Source of the DNA: JBBSEZ01 sp038239195
GTDB lineage: Bacteria; Planctomycetota; Planctomycetia; Gemmatales; Gemmataceae
Direction of reading: 5' to 3'
Length of the DNA stretch: 12,732 nucleotides
Assembly: GCA_038239195.1 (NCBI GenBank)
Contig: JBBSEZ010000293.1
Location: 1-12,732 of the forward strand
Shown: in pieces, positions 1 to 6,941 of the stretch
Layout: every line of letters starts with the position of its first letter
How positions within the stretch are numbered: position 1 is the first letter of the stretch
Program-made: the position numbers and the translations under genes
The notes under the pieces: generated by a model
Seen by the model: only the letters and a program-made list of their open reading frames with translations
What the model was told of the DNA's origin: nothing
Databases searched by the model: none

Positions 1-42
1 GATGGCTTGCACATCCGCCTCGGAAAACGTAATCTCTCGCAT
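1..42 (-). CDS. 5' end of an unidentified leftward gene (partial)
   Basis: On the minus strand an ATG at 42-40 opens a frame reading MREITFSEADVQAI that stays open to the window edge. Just upstream, on the same strand, lie a GGAGGAAGG stretch and a closer GGGAGG about 7 bases from the ATG, a strong Shine-Dalgarno signal. Fourteen residues are too few to name a family. The gene is divergent from the glycosidase that begins at 164, so the 121 bases between them should hold both promoters. The start is fairly convincing because of the ribosome binding site; the function is unknown. Confidence 0.5.
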   Translation of the reverse strand, partial: MREITFSEADVQAI

Positions 43-102
43 GACCGGCCTCCCATTCCTTCCTCCATGGTCTGAGTTTATGGGTGTTCCGGTCTTTGTC
101 TA

Positions 103-133
103 TTGTGTCACGCTGACCCGCGTCGAGTATAAC
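103..133 (+). promoter_or_regulatory. weak promoter candidate for the glycosidase
   Basis: TATAAC at 128-133 is a fair -10 match, with TTGTGT at 103-108 as a poor -35 at 19-base spacing. It lies 30 bases before the GTG start at 164, in the divergent intergenic gap. This is inference from consensus only. Confidence 0.25.
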
Positions 134-163
134 AGCCCTGCCCAGACCACCGCAGGGAACCAC

Positions 164-1570
164 GTGGACCGACGCCTCCTCCTTCTCTCGCTTCCGCTCG
201 CCATGCTGCTGCCCTTCGCCCGCGGAGCGGACCAGCCGGAGGAACTAACCTTCGACGGCGGCTCCCCCGGCACCCCGATCCGCGCCTTGAACGGCGTGAA
301 CGGCGGCCCCTTGGCGGCCGGCGGCCTGCTCGACCTGTCGGCCCGTTGGAAGGAGGCCGCCTTCCCCCTGACCCGGTTGCACGACTGCCACTGGCCCAAC
401 CCCGACGTGGTGGACGTCCACGCGATCTTCCCCGACCCCAAGGCCGACCCGTCGAAGCCGGAGAGCTACGACTTCGAGCGTACCGACGAGTACGTCAAGG
501 CGGCCCACGACTGCGGCGCGGCCATCGTCTACCGGCTGGGCGAGAGCATCGAACACCAGAAGGCCAAGCGCCGCGCCAGACCTCCGAAGGACGCGGAGAA
601 GTGGGCCGCGGTCTGCGCGGGGGTCGTTCGCCACTACACCGGGGACTGGGCCAAGGGCATGATGCTCCCGATCAGGTACTGGGAGATCTGGAACGAGCCG
701 GACAACCGCCCGAACTGCTGGACCGGCACCGACGAGGAGTATTTCAAGCTCTACGCGACGACCGCCAAGGCGCTGCGCAAGGAGTTCCCGAAGCTGAAGA
801 TCGGCGGCCCGGGGCTGGGCAACACGGGCGAGTTGAAGGGGGAGAAGTTGGAGCCGACGCCGTTCCTCAAGGCATTCCTCGCAAGGTGCAAGAGGGATGG
901 CGCCCCGCTCGACTTCCTCTCCTGGCACTGCTACTCGGGCGATCCCGCCGAGTTTGCCAGACGCGCAAAAGGCATCCGCTCTCTGCTGGACGAGGCGGGG
1001 CTCAAGGCGGCCGAGAGCCACCTGAACGAGTGGAACTACCTGCCCGGCGGCAAGTGGGACGGCATGACGTCGAAGGGCTCCGCCGAGCGCGAGCGCTGGC
1101 ACGCGCGGCTGAACGGGGCCGAGGGAGCGGCGTTCGTCGCCTCCGCACTCCTGCTGATGCATGACGCGCCGATCGACGCCGCCAACTACTTCACCGCCGA
1201 GGCGCCGGGCATGGGGCTGTTCTCGCAGCACGGCACGCCGTCGCGCGCGTTCGGTGCCTTCCTCGCGTTCAAGGAGGTGGCCGGCCTGAAGCGACTGCCG
1301 CTGAAGGGCGACGCCCCGAAGGGGATCACCGCGCTGGCCGGCGTAGGTAAGCAATCGCGAGTATTACTGGCCCGCACCGAGGGCAAGGGCGGTCAGGTAA
1401 AGGTCAGCCTCAGCCCGGCACCCTGGAAAGGCGCGACGCGGTACGAGGTTCTGTCGGTCGAAGACGGTGGGGCGTTGAAGAAGGTGGCTGACGGGAAGGC
1501 CGACAGCCCGGCCCTGCAGGTCGATTTGCCGTCCCACTCGGTGCGGCTGGTGAGGATGTGGAAGGAGTGA
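164..1570 (+). CDS. secreted GH39-like glycoside hydrolase (beta-xylosidase type)
   Basis: Predicted exported glycosidase of 468 residues. The GTG at 164 is chosen because it gives a classic signal peptide: Asp-Arg-Arg, a hydrophobic run (LLLLSLPLAMLLPF), then ARG/A as a cleavage site near residue 21. The frame is open upstream, but the extra 54 residues look like untranslated leader. The body fits a clan GH-A TIM barrel: WEIWNEPDN carries the likely acid/base Glu178, and HLNEWNYLPGG carries the likely nucleophile Glu289. The order and spacing fit GH39 beta-xylosidase-like enzymes, and the C-terminus (LPSHSVRLVRM) looks like the usual closing beta-sandwich strand. It probably acts on plant- or algal-type polysaccharide outside the cytoplasm; the substrate cannot be read from the sequence. 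No other carbohydrate gene is nearby. The last 207 bases are overlapped antisense by the run-on rusA frame. GH30 or an unassigned GH-A family remains possible. Confidence 0.75.
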   Translation: MDRRLLLLSLPLAMLLPFARGADQPEELTFDGGSPGTPIRALNGVNGGPLAAGGLLDLSARWKEAAFPLTRLHDCHWPNPDVVDVHAIFPDPKADPSKPESYDFERTDEYVKAAHDCGAAIVYRLGESIEHQKAKRRARPPKDAEKWAAVCAGVVRHYTGDWAKGMMLPIRYWEIWNEPDNRPNCWTGTDEEYFKLYATTAKALRKEFPKLKIGGPGLGNTGELKGEKLEPTPFLKAFLARCKRDGAPLDFLSWHCYSGDPAEFARRAKGIRSLLDEAGLKAAESHLNEWNYLPGGKWDGMTSKGSAERERWHARLNGAEGAAFVASALLLMHDAPIDAANYFTAEAPGMGLFSQHGTPSRAFGAFLAFKEVAGLKRLPLKGDAPKGITALAGVGKQSRVLLARTEGKGGQVKVSLSPAPWKGATRYEVLSVEDGGALKKVADGKADSPALQVDLPSHSVRLVRMWKE

Positions 1571-2026
1571 TTTGTTTGGCCATGCCGCATTCTGGCCGCG
1601 CGCAAGCGGCCTCTCCGGCACAACCGGGCTCACAGGGCCCTCGACCCTGACGTACGCGAACTGCGCTTGCGCCTGCAGGGCGTTGACGATGATCGGCCGC
1701 ACGCCCCCTATCTGGTACGCGCCGCCCAGTCTCGCGTGCGTGAGTTCGGCCTGGACGATCTGCCGGTCGTTGACGTAGGCGATGCCCTGCATCGCGTCCA
1801 GGATTGGCTTGGACACGTTGTCCGTATCGATTGACGGCTCGTTCCCCGCGTAAAAGTTGATGATGGCGGCCTTCAGCTCGACGGCGAGAGGCGCGTTCGG
1901 CCACGCCAAGGTCACCGCGCCAGCGATCGTGGCCCTCCAGGTGGCGAGGTTCGCCCGACATCGCGGCGTGCTCTGCTGGTTCGAGATGGGAGGCCCGGGG
2001 ACCACGAGCTCCAGGTACGTGGCCAT
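1364..2026 (-). CDS. RusA-family Holliday junction resolvase, run-on C-terminus
   Basis: RusA-type endonucleases cut four-way DNA junctions and are usually encoded by phages or phage remnants. The ATG at 2026 follows AAGAGGGG, a good ribosome binding site. The family core is clear: VVPGPPISNQQ near the N-terminus and DTDNVSKPILDAMQGIAYVNDRQI at residues 67-90, giving the expected acidic residues Asp67, Asp69 and Asp87 and Lys73. Homology seems to end near residue 135 (about base 1620), a normal length for the family. The frame then runs on for some 85 proline/arginine-rich residues antisense to the glycosidase end. The other two minus-strand frames are also open here to 1410 or beyond, so a simple frameshift would not restore a nearby stop; the native 3' end is probably missing. 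It lies 82 bases downstream of the ygiQ fragment. I saw no other phage gene. Activity of the long product is uncertain. Confidence 0.62.
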   Translation of the reverse strand: MATYLELVVPGPPISNQQSTPRCRANLATWRATIAGAVTLAWPNAPLAVELKAAIINFYAGNEPSIDTDNVSKPILDAMQGIAYVNDRQIVQAELTHARLGGAYQIGGVRPIIVNALQAQAQFAYVRVEGPVSPVVPERPLARGQNAAWPNKSLLPHPHQPHRVGRQIDLQGRAVGLPVSHLLQRPTVFDRQNLVPRRAFPGCRAEADLYLTALALGAGQ

Positions 2027-2108
2027 CGGGGGCCCCTCTTGACGCGAGACTTCGATCGCCAGCCTCAGATTGTATCGTCCGCCCGGCTGCCGAACAACGC
2101 GGCGCTGG

Positions 2109-2480
2109 TCAGCCCTTCTGGCCGCCGCGTTCAGTCTTCCCCGGCTGCCTCTTCGCTGAACTCCTACCGGCTCGGTAGCCCTTGTTCAGCCCGCGCTCGC
2201 CTGCCTGCTCGCCCTTCGCCGAGCTCGCCACGGTATGGTAGTGATACCCGCGCACGGCGTCGTTGGCCCTCTCTCGCCGCGCCGCCAGCGCCTCCTTCGG
2301 CGGCTGGGCCGGGATCAGGTAGTCGCACCCGCCCCCGATCGGGTCGCCTCAGCCTGCCTGGAGCAGCGGTTCCCGGACTGTGAAGTAGTTCTCCGGCTTA
2401 TAGGCATGCAGCAGCCCTCGCTGCATCTTGCCGTCCCGCAAGCGGTTGGCGACGTACACCTCTTCCTTCGTCCAATCCCC
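2109..2480 (-). pseudogene. ygiQ 3'-end fragment (C-terminal domain remnant)
   Basis: Reading leftward from 2480, one frame encodes WTKEEVYVANRLRDGKMQR, then KPENYF, IGGGCDYLIPAQPPKEAL and HTV, to a TGA at 2109-2111. From 2474 to 2229 it aligns codon for codon, without any indel, to residues 578-659 of the intact YgiQ at 4390-6444. By my count 57 of 82 residues are identical, and two 24-base blocks (2448-2471 and 2286-2309) match exactly at a constant 2239-base offset. An in-frame TGA at 2349-2351 replaces an Arg codon, and nothing corresponding to the radical-SAM core precedes the fragment, so it cannot make YgiQ. The tail after HTV is basic and diverges from the intact gene. It starts 34 bases after the stop of the TIM-barrel-like gene. 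It is a remnant of a second ygiQ copy or of a duplicated 3' end. Confidence 0.85.
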
Positions 2481-2513
2481 AGTGAAACTCGGCAGGCTGG
2501 TTGCTGAATTGAA

Positions 2514-3152
2514 TCATGTCATCCAAGCGAGCTGTTCCAGTCGTTCTTCGTGAGAGAGTTTATGCATGTAGCATTCGAGAATGACCGGCGTCCCGGCGGC
2601 CTTGCGCGCGCGGGCCCATTCGATCCCCCAGGTGGGCATGGAAAGCTTGGCGTGCGTGTCTCGCGCCTCGTGGCTCGTGGAGACGTGGACTTCGGCGATC
2701 CGTTCATAGTTCAGGAGCCGATGCAGCACGGATTTCGCGAGGATGCCGTGGTACATCTGAATGTCGAGGTGCGCGACGTCCACCGCCAGCCAGCGGCCCC
2801 AATCCATCGCGGCGGCGATCTGGTCTCCATTCGCCAGGGCGGCGTAGCCGGGGTACATGGTTTCCATGACAACGCCGTCCGGCGCTTGCCAGCCGTCGGG
2901 CACCTGGCGTTGTAGCGGGGGGTGGACACTGTCCCCGTGCCACACCAGCGTACCGCCATCCCAAACCCGGGCACGCAAGGCCCGGCAAGTAAAGCCATGG
3001 TGAGTGCGCGTGGGGCAATCGACGTCGATCGGGCTCGGGGCGCACCCGGGGGTCAACTGCAAGCCCACGCGCCCTGGGGCCAGGGCGACCAGTGTTTCGG
3101 CGGCTTCGCTCATCCGCCGGCCTTGAAAACAACTCAGGGCAAGGTAAAGCAC
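2514..3152 (-). CDS. conserved hypothetical protein, TIM-barrel (xylose isomerase-like) candidate
   Basis: A 212-residue soluble protein that I cannot assign to a named family with confidence. The start is the GTG at 3152: it follows GGGAGAGG at a good distance, and only this start retains the first hydrophobic strand LYLALSCF. Alternating strand-like and helix-like segments (RVGLQLTPG, TRTHHGF, VVMETMYPG, WLAVDVAHLDIQM, IAEVHVSTSHEARDTHA, TPVILECYMHKLSHEERL) suggest a TIM barrel of the AP endonuclease 2 / xylose isomerase-like superfamily. Glu97, His128, His156, His161, His167 and Glu193 sit near strand ends where that superfamily places metal ligands, so a metal-dependent isomerase, epimerase or hydrolase is conceivable. 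There is no signal peptide or membrane segment. It lies 60 bases downstream of the LRR gene on the same strand and may be co-transcribed with it. The gene call is solid; the fold is inference. Confidence 0.7.
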   Translation of the reverse strand: MLYLALSCFQGRRMSEAAETLVALAPGRVGLQLTPGCAPSPIDVDCPTRTHHGFTCRALRARVWDGGTLVWHGDSVHPPLQRQVPDGWQAPDGVVMETMYPGYAALANGDQIAAAMDWGRWLAVDVAHLDIQMYHGILAKSVLHRLLNYERIAEVHVSTSHEARDTHAKLSMPTWGIEWARARKAAGTPVILECYMHKLSHEERLEQLAWMT

Positions 3153-3212
3153 TTTACGGTCCTCTCCCGCGCAATTGTTCCGCCGGCTGCAATTTCGCTC
3201 CCGGAAGGGAGC

Positions 3213-4358
3213 TTATTCCTCCCAACCCCATTCTGGCCGAACGCCGTCGAGGTGAGGGCGACACCTCGGCAGGATTTCGTAGCCCCCATGCCGGTAGAAG
3301 ATTACGGCAGGCGCATACGCTTCGCTCAAACGCCCGTGCTCCTGACTTCCCCCCTCGGGGGCAAAGGCGGCCCAAAGCGGAATGGCACCGCTGTTGTCGT
3401 CCCAACGACCGACGGTGCCCCAGAGATCGACTACCGAGCTCGATTCTCCGTAGTCGCTGTTGATGCGCGTGTTGGGCACGTTCGGATCGACGCCGGACTC
3501 ATCATCCTCATCATCGCCATAACCCACGCCCTCAAGGGTCGGCTCGGGCAATTCGCTGACGATCAGCGCCCCATGCACGGCGTCGTCTGCCTCGTCAGCC
3601 CAGTACTGGGCCACGCACAGCATGGCGGACCGCAAGCGCTCGTAGGTTGTAAAGTAATGCGAAACGACGGGCAACACGTGCGTGCGGAGATACTGCCGCC
3701 GGGCCATTTCGACTTCCCCCGGGCTCATGCAATAGCCATCGGCCCGCTCGCCGAGGTCCAGGGTCGTCAAACGGAACCGAGCTCCTCGTTCGAGCGCGGA
3801 GCGAGCGCCTTCGCCAATCGGGTTTTGAAAGAGATAGATCGTGTCGAGGCGCGGCAGCCCTGTTGCCGAAGCCAGCGTGGTCGCGCCGACGTCCGTGACG
3901 TCGTTATCGCTCAGAATGAGCTTGCGCAGCGATGGCAGGCGGGCCGCCGTTGCGAACTGACCCAGAGCGTCATCGCCGAGTCGAAGCCCCGAAAGGTCCA
4001 ATTCCGTAAGGGTCGCGAGCCGCGGCATGCACACGGGATCGAGCACGTGCCCTCCCTCCCACCGGGATAGCCGCATTCTGGCGATCGAGCCGCGCTCGAA
4101 ATGAACCTCTTCGATGGGCAACCCGAACGCCTGACACCACTGCTGCCTATGCGCGTCAAACAATGCACGCTCGCGGAGGCGAAGAGCGTGGCGGCGTTCC
4201 TCGGAAAGGTTGGCAGATGCAAGCTCGCACTGGAAGCGAATGAATTCGGCGCGTTCCAGGTCGCCGTGCTCTTCGAGCCAGTCGGAGTAAACGAGGCGCG
4301 GGGCGTCGTCGTACAGGTCTTCCGCGATCGCGCGGAGGAGCCGTTCGGGCTCGGTCAT
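3213..4358 (-). CDS. TIGR02996-domain leucine-rich-repeat protein with unassigned C-terminal half
   Basis: A 381-residue cytoplasmic-type protein. Residues 1-45 (MTEPERLLRAIAEDLYDDAP, then RLVYSDWLEEHGDLERAEFIRFQ) form the TIGR02996 repeat-companion domain typical of Gemmata-like planctomycetes, where it precedes leucine-rich repeats. Residues 116-202 hold about three LRR units (LTELDLSGLRLGDDAL, LRKLILSDNDVTDVGA, LDTIYLFQNPIGEGA). Residues 210-381 match nothing I can name. They include QYWADEADDAVHG (251-263), an acidic loop GDDEDDESG (281-289) and an aromatic end (PEWGWEE). The ATG at 4358 follows AGAGGG at about 6 bases and lies 31 bases downstream of the ygiQ stop, so read-through from ygiQ is plausible. 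LRRs usually bind proteins, but the partner is unknown. Together with the next gene it fills the interval between the intact ygiQ 3' end and its degraded copy. Confidence 0.85.
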   Translation of the reverse strand: MTEPERLLRAIAEDLYDDAPRLVYSDWLEEHGDLERAEFIRFQCELASANLSEERRHALRLRERALFDAHRQQWCQAFGLPIEEVHFERGSIARMRLSRWEGGHVLDPVCMPRLATLTELDLSGLRLGDDALGQFATAARLPSLRKLILSDNDVTDVGATTLASATGLPRLDTIYLFQNPIGEGARSALERGARFRLTTLDLGERADGYCMSPGEVEMARRQYLRTHVLPVVSHYFTTYERLRSAMLCVAQYWADEADDAVHGALIVSELPEPTLEGVGYGDDEDDESGVDPNVPNTRINSDYGESSSVVDLWGTVGRWDDNSGAIPLWAAFAPEGGSQEHGRLSEAYAPAVIFYRHGGYEILPRCRPHLDGVRPEWGWEE

Positions 4359-4389
4359 GGTTCACCCTCTGTAATCGCCCCTGCTCGGC

Positions 4390-6444
4390 TCACCGCCTGT
4401 CGCGCCGCTTCGCCGTCTTGCGGTCCGGCCGGTAGCCCCGCGGCGCGCCCTTCTTGCCCCCGTTCGACACCGTATGCACGTGATCGCCGCGCACCTCGGC
4501 ATTGGTGCGCTCCATCCGCGCCTTCAGCGCCTCCTTCGGCGGCTGGGCTGGGATGAGTGCGTCGCACCCGCCCCCAATCAGGTCCATTCGCCCGGCTTCC
4601 TCGAGCGCCTTGCGGACCTCGAAGTAGTTTTCGGGCTTGAAGAACTGTAAAAGGGCGCGCTGAAGTTTGCGGTCGCGCAGGTGCCGGGCGACGTACACCT
4701 CTTCCTTCGTGAACGGGTCGATCCCCGTATAGTACATGCACGTCGCGACGTCGAACGGCGCCGGGATGAAGTCCTGCACCTGATCGGGCCGGTAGCCGTT
4801 GCGCTTGAGGAACACCGCCAGCTCGATCATGGCGTGCAGGTCGGACCCCGGGTGGCTGGCGATGTAGTACGGCACGAGGTACTGCTTCGGCTTGCCCGCC
4901 TCCTGAGACGCCTTCTTGAACGCCGTCGCGAAGCCCTCGAAGTTGTCGTTCTCGGGCTTCTTCATCAGCGCCAGCACGTGCGAGTCGGTGTGCTCGGGCG
5001 CCACCTTGAGGTGCCCGCCGACGTGGTGCTCGGCCAGCTCGCGCAGGTAGTCCGGCGACAACTGGGCCAGGTCCATGCGCACCCCGCTGGCGATCAGCAC
5101 CTTGCGGATGCCGGGCTCCGTGCGGGCCTTGCGCATCAGGTCCACCAGGGGGCCGTGGTCGGTGCCCAGCAGCTTGCACACGGTCGGGTGGACGCACGAC
5201 AGCCGCTTGCAGCGCGCCTCCACCTCCGGCCGGGTGCAGCGCATCTGGTACATGTTCGCCGTCGGCCCGCCCATGTCGCTGACGACGCCGTGAAACTCGG
5301 GGTCGGCGACCATCTTGCGCATCTCGCCCAGCACCGACTCCTCCGAGCGCGACTGCATCACCCGCCCCTGGTGCGCCGTGATCGAGCAGAACGTGCAGCC
5401 GCCGAAGCAGCCGCGCATGATCGTCACCGAGTCCTTGATCATCTCGTAGGCGGGGACCGGCTCTTGGTACGAGGGGTGGGGCCTTCGCGTATAAGGGAGA
5501 TCGTAAACGCGATCCATCTCCTCCTGGGAGAGCGGCAGGGTGGGCGGGTTGACGACGATGGCCTGGCGGTCGTGGTACTGGACCAGGGTCTTGGCGTTGT
5601 ACGGGTTGGTGTTTACGTGGATGCGCCGCGTCGCCTCGACGAAGGCGAACTTGTCGGCCTTCACCTGCTCGAAGCTCGGGACCACCTCGACGTCGCCCGG
5701 CCGCAGTCCGTCCTTCTCGCGCACGCAGCAGCGGGGGGCCAGTTCCCCGGCGCGCTCCGGGGGCGGCGTCTCGCTGGCGCCCAGCGCGTACGCCACGCCC
5801 CGCAGGTCGCGCAGGTCGCGTGTCGTCTCGCCGGCCTGGAGCCGCCGGGCGATCTCGACGATGGGGGCCTCGCCCATGCCGTAGACGAGCAGGTCGGCCT
5901 TGCAGTCGAGCAGGATGGAGCGGCGCACGGTGTCGCTCCAGTAGTCGTAATGGGCCAGCCGGCGCAGCGACGCCTCGACGCCCCCGGCGATGACCGGCAC
6001 GCCCGGGTAGGCCTCGCGGGCCCGGTGGCAGTAGGGCAGCGTGGCCCGGTCGGGGCGCAGGCCGATCTTCCCGCCCGGCGAGTAGGCGTCGTCGTTGCGC
6101 ACCTTCTTGTTGGCCGTGTAGTGGTTGATGAGCGAGTCCATGTTGCCGGCGCTGACTGCGAAGAACAGCCGCGGCCGGCCGAAGGTGCGCCACGGCTCGC
6201 AACTGTGCCAGTCGGGCTGGCTGAGCATGCCGACGCGGAAGCCCGCCGCGTCGAGCGTGCGCGCCAGGATCGCCATCGCGAAGCTCGGGTGATCGACGTA
6301 GGCATCGCCCGTCACGAAGACAACGTCCACGCAGTCCCAGCCGCGCGCGCGCATCTCCGCGCCGCTCGTCGGCGCCAGGGGCGCGGCGTGGCGCTCGTGC
6401 CAGAGGGGCAGGGAAAGGCGCCCGGTGAGAGGGGACGAAGTCAT
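4390..6444 (-). CDS. ygiQ: YgiQ family radical SAM protein (UPF0313)
   Basis: A 684-residue radical S-adenosylmethionine protein. The iron-sulfur motif CFGGCTFC supplies Cys346, Cys350 and Cys353, which would bind the 4Fe-4S cluster that cleaves SAM. Family signatures run the whole length: VTGDAYVDHPSF (44-55), SAGNMDSLINHYTANKK, GGVEASLRRLAHYDYWSDTVRRS, and the C-terminal domain KPENYF...GGGCDALIPAQPPKEAL. E. coli YgiQ is somewhat longer; its substrate is not established, and none can be read here. The ATG at 6444 gives the normal family N-terminus. It has no Shine-Dalgarno sequence, but a TATAAT box lies 43 bases upstream, so translation starts on a short leader of about 36 bases. The frame is open further upstream, into low-complexity DNA that I consider untranslated. 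A degraded copy of its last 80 or so codons lies at 2109-2480. Confidence 0.93.
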   Translation of the reverse strand: MTSSPLTGRLSLPLWHERHAAPLAPTSGAEMRARGWDCVDVVFVTGDAYVDHPSFAMAILARTLDAAGFRVGMLSQPDWHSCEPWRTFGRPRLFFAVSAGNMDSLINHYTANKKVRNDDAYSPGGKIGLRPDRATLPYCHRAREAYPGVPVIAGGVEASLRRLAHYDYWSDTVRRSILLDCKADLLVYGMGEAPIVEIARRLQAGETTRDLRDLRGVAYALGASETPPPERAGELAPRCCVREKDGLRPGDVEVVPSFEQVKADKFAFVEATRRIHVNTNPYNAKTLVQYHDRQAIVVNPPTLPLSQEEMDRVYDLPYTRRPHPSYQEPVPAYEMIKDSVTIMRGCFGGCTFCSITAHQGRVMQSRSEESVLGEMRKMVADPEFHGVVSDMGGPTANMYQMRCTRPEVEARCKRLSCVHPTVCKLLGTDHGPLVDLMRKARTEPGIRKVLIASGVRMDLAQLSPDYLRELAEHHVGGHLKVAPEHTDSHVLALMKKPENDNFEGFATAFKKASQEAGKPKQYLVPYYIASHPGSDLHAMIELAVFLKRNGYRPDQVQDFIPAPFDVATCMYYTGIDPFTKEEVYVARHLRDRKLQRALLQFFKPENYFEVRKALEEAGRMDLIGGGCDALIPAQPPKEALKARMERTNAEVRGDHVHTVSNGGKKGAPRGYRPDRKTAKRRDRR

Positions 6445-6486
6445 GCGGTTGCTCGTGCGGTCGGTCCTACGGTACACTTCCGCGCT

Positions 6487-6492
6487 ATTATA
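6487..6492 (-). promoter_or_regulatory. ygiQ -10 box (TATAAT)
   Basis: A perfect TATAAT on the minus strand, 43 bases ahead of the ygiQ ATG, would place transcription start near 6480. No convincing -35 hexamer is visible; TTTCGC at 6521-6516 is too far (23-base spacing). The box supports 6444 as the real start. Confidence 0.45.
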
Positions 6493-6756
6493 GCGAGACC
6501 GCCTCACGGGTGCGCGCGAAAGGGCGAGCAAGAGCGCGGTGGGTGTGGCACCAGATCCGGGAGGAGTGGTCGGGAGGGCGGAAGTGGCGAACTTCGCGGG
6601 CCCGTTTGCTCGGGCTTTCCCGGGCCCTCTCGGACCGGTTGCCACCCTCCCCCGGCACTCGCCCTTCTCATTAGACAGGCGCCGCGCACCTTGGGGCGAG
6701 AACAGTTTGAGCGCCATCTCGATGATTGCGCAGCGGCCCGGCAAGCTCTTCGTGCG

Positions 6757-6848
6757 GTGGCAGGGTGGCAGGGTAGGGCCCTGTCCGCGTGTAAGTCGAT
6801 GAACAGACAGGCCTTTCGTCGCAAGGAGGCGCCTGCCACGGTGGCAGG
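6757..6848. repeat. octanucleotide repeat copy (GTGGCAGG) with inverted arm
   Basis: GTGGCAGG occurs twice in tandem at 6757-6772 and decays into GTAGGGCC. After some 50 bases the reverse complement CCTGCCAC (6832-6839) faces another GTGGCAGG (6841-6848), a perfect 8-base palindrome arm pair with one central base. The 8-base unit is the same family as GTGACAGG inside the cheR linker at 10145-10298. Confidence 0.6.
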
Positions 6849-6941
6849 GTGAGGCAGCGTGGTGGGCCGGTAGGAGGGCGGGCGGTGCATCGTCGAAGGC
6901 CCAGGCAGAGGCCCCTGCGGGCGTCGAGCATGGTTTCGGCC

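Noticed and set aside
2..163. Upstream 54 residues of the glycosidase frame
   Set aside because: They would bury the signal peptide and overlap the divergent gene start and its ribosome binding site; the GTG at 164 gives a normal exported protein.
245..1354. A 369-codon minus-strand frame opposite the glycosidase
   Set aside because: Arg/Gly/Val-rich shadow frame without any motif; the plus strand has a signal peptide and both catalytic Glu motifs.
1572..2042. Small plus-strand frames (68 and 61 codons) opposite rusA
   Set aside because: They are shadows of the RusA core, without homology or a ribosome binding site.
2349..2351. In-frame TGA in the ygiQ fragment as a selenocysteine or recoded codon
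   Set aside because: The intact paralogue has Arg here, no stem-loop of selenocysteine type is evident, and the fragment lacks the catalytic domain, so a nonsense mutation is simpler.
4681..6852. A 723-codon open frame on the plus strand opposite ygiQ
   Set aside because: It is the antisense shadow of a high-GC gene: composition is Arg/His/Val/Leu-rich with no domain signature, and the opposite strand encodes a full-length recognisable YgiQ.
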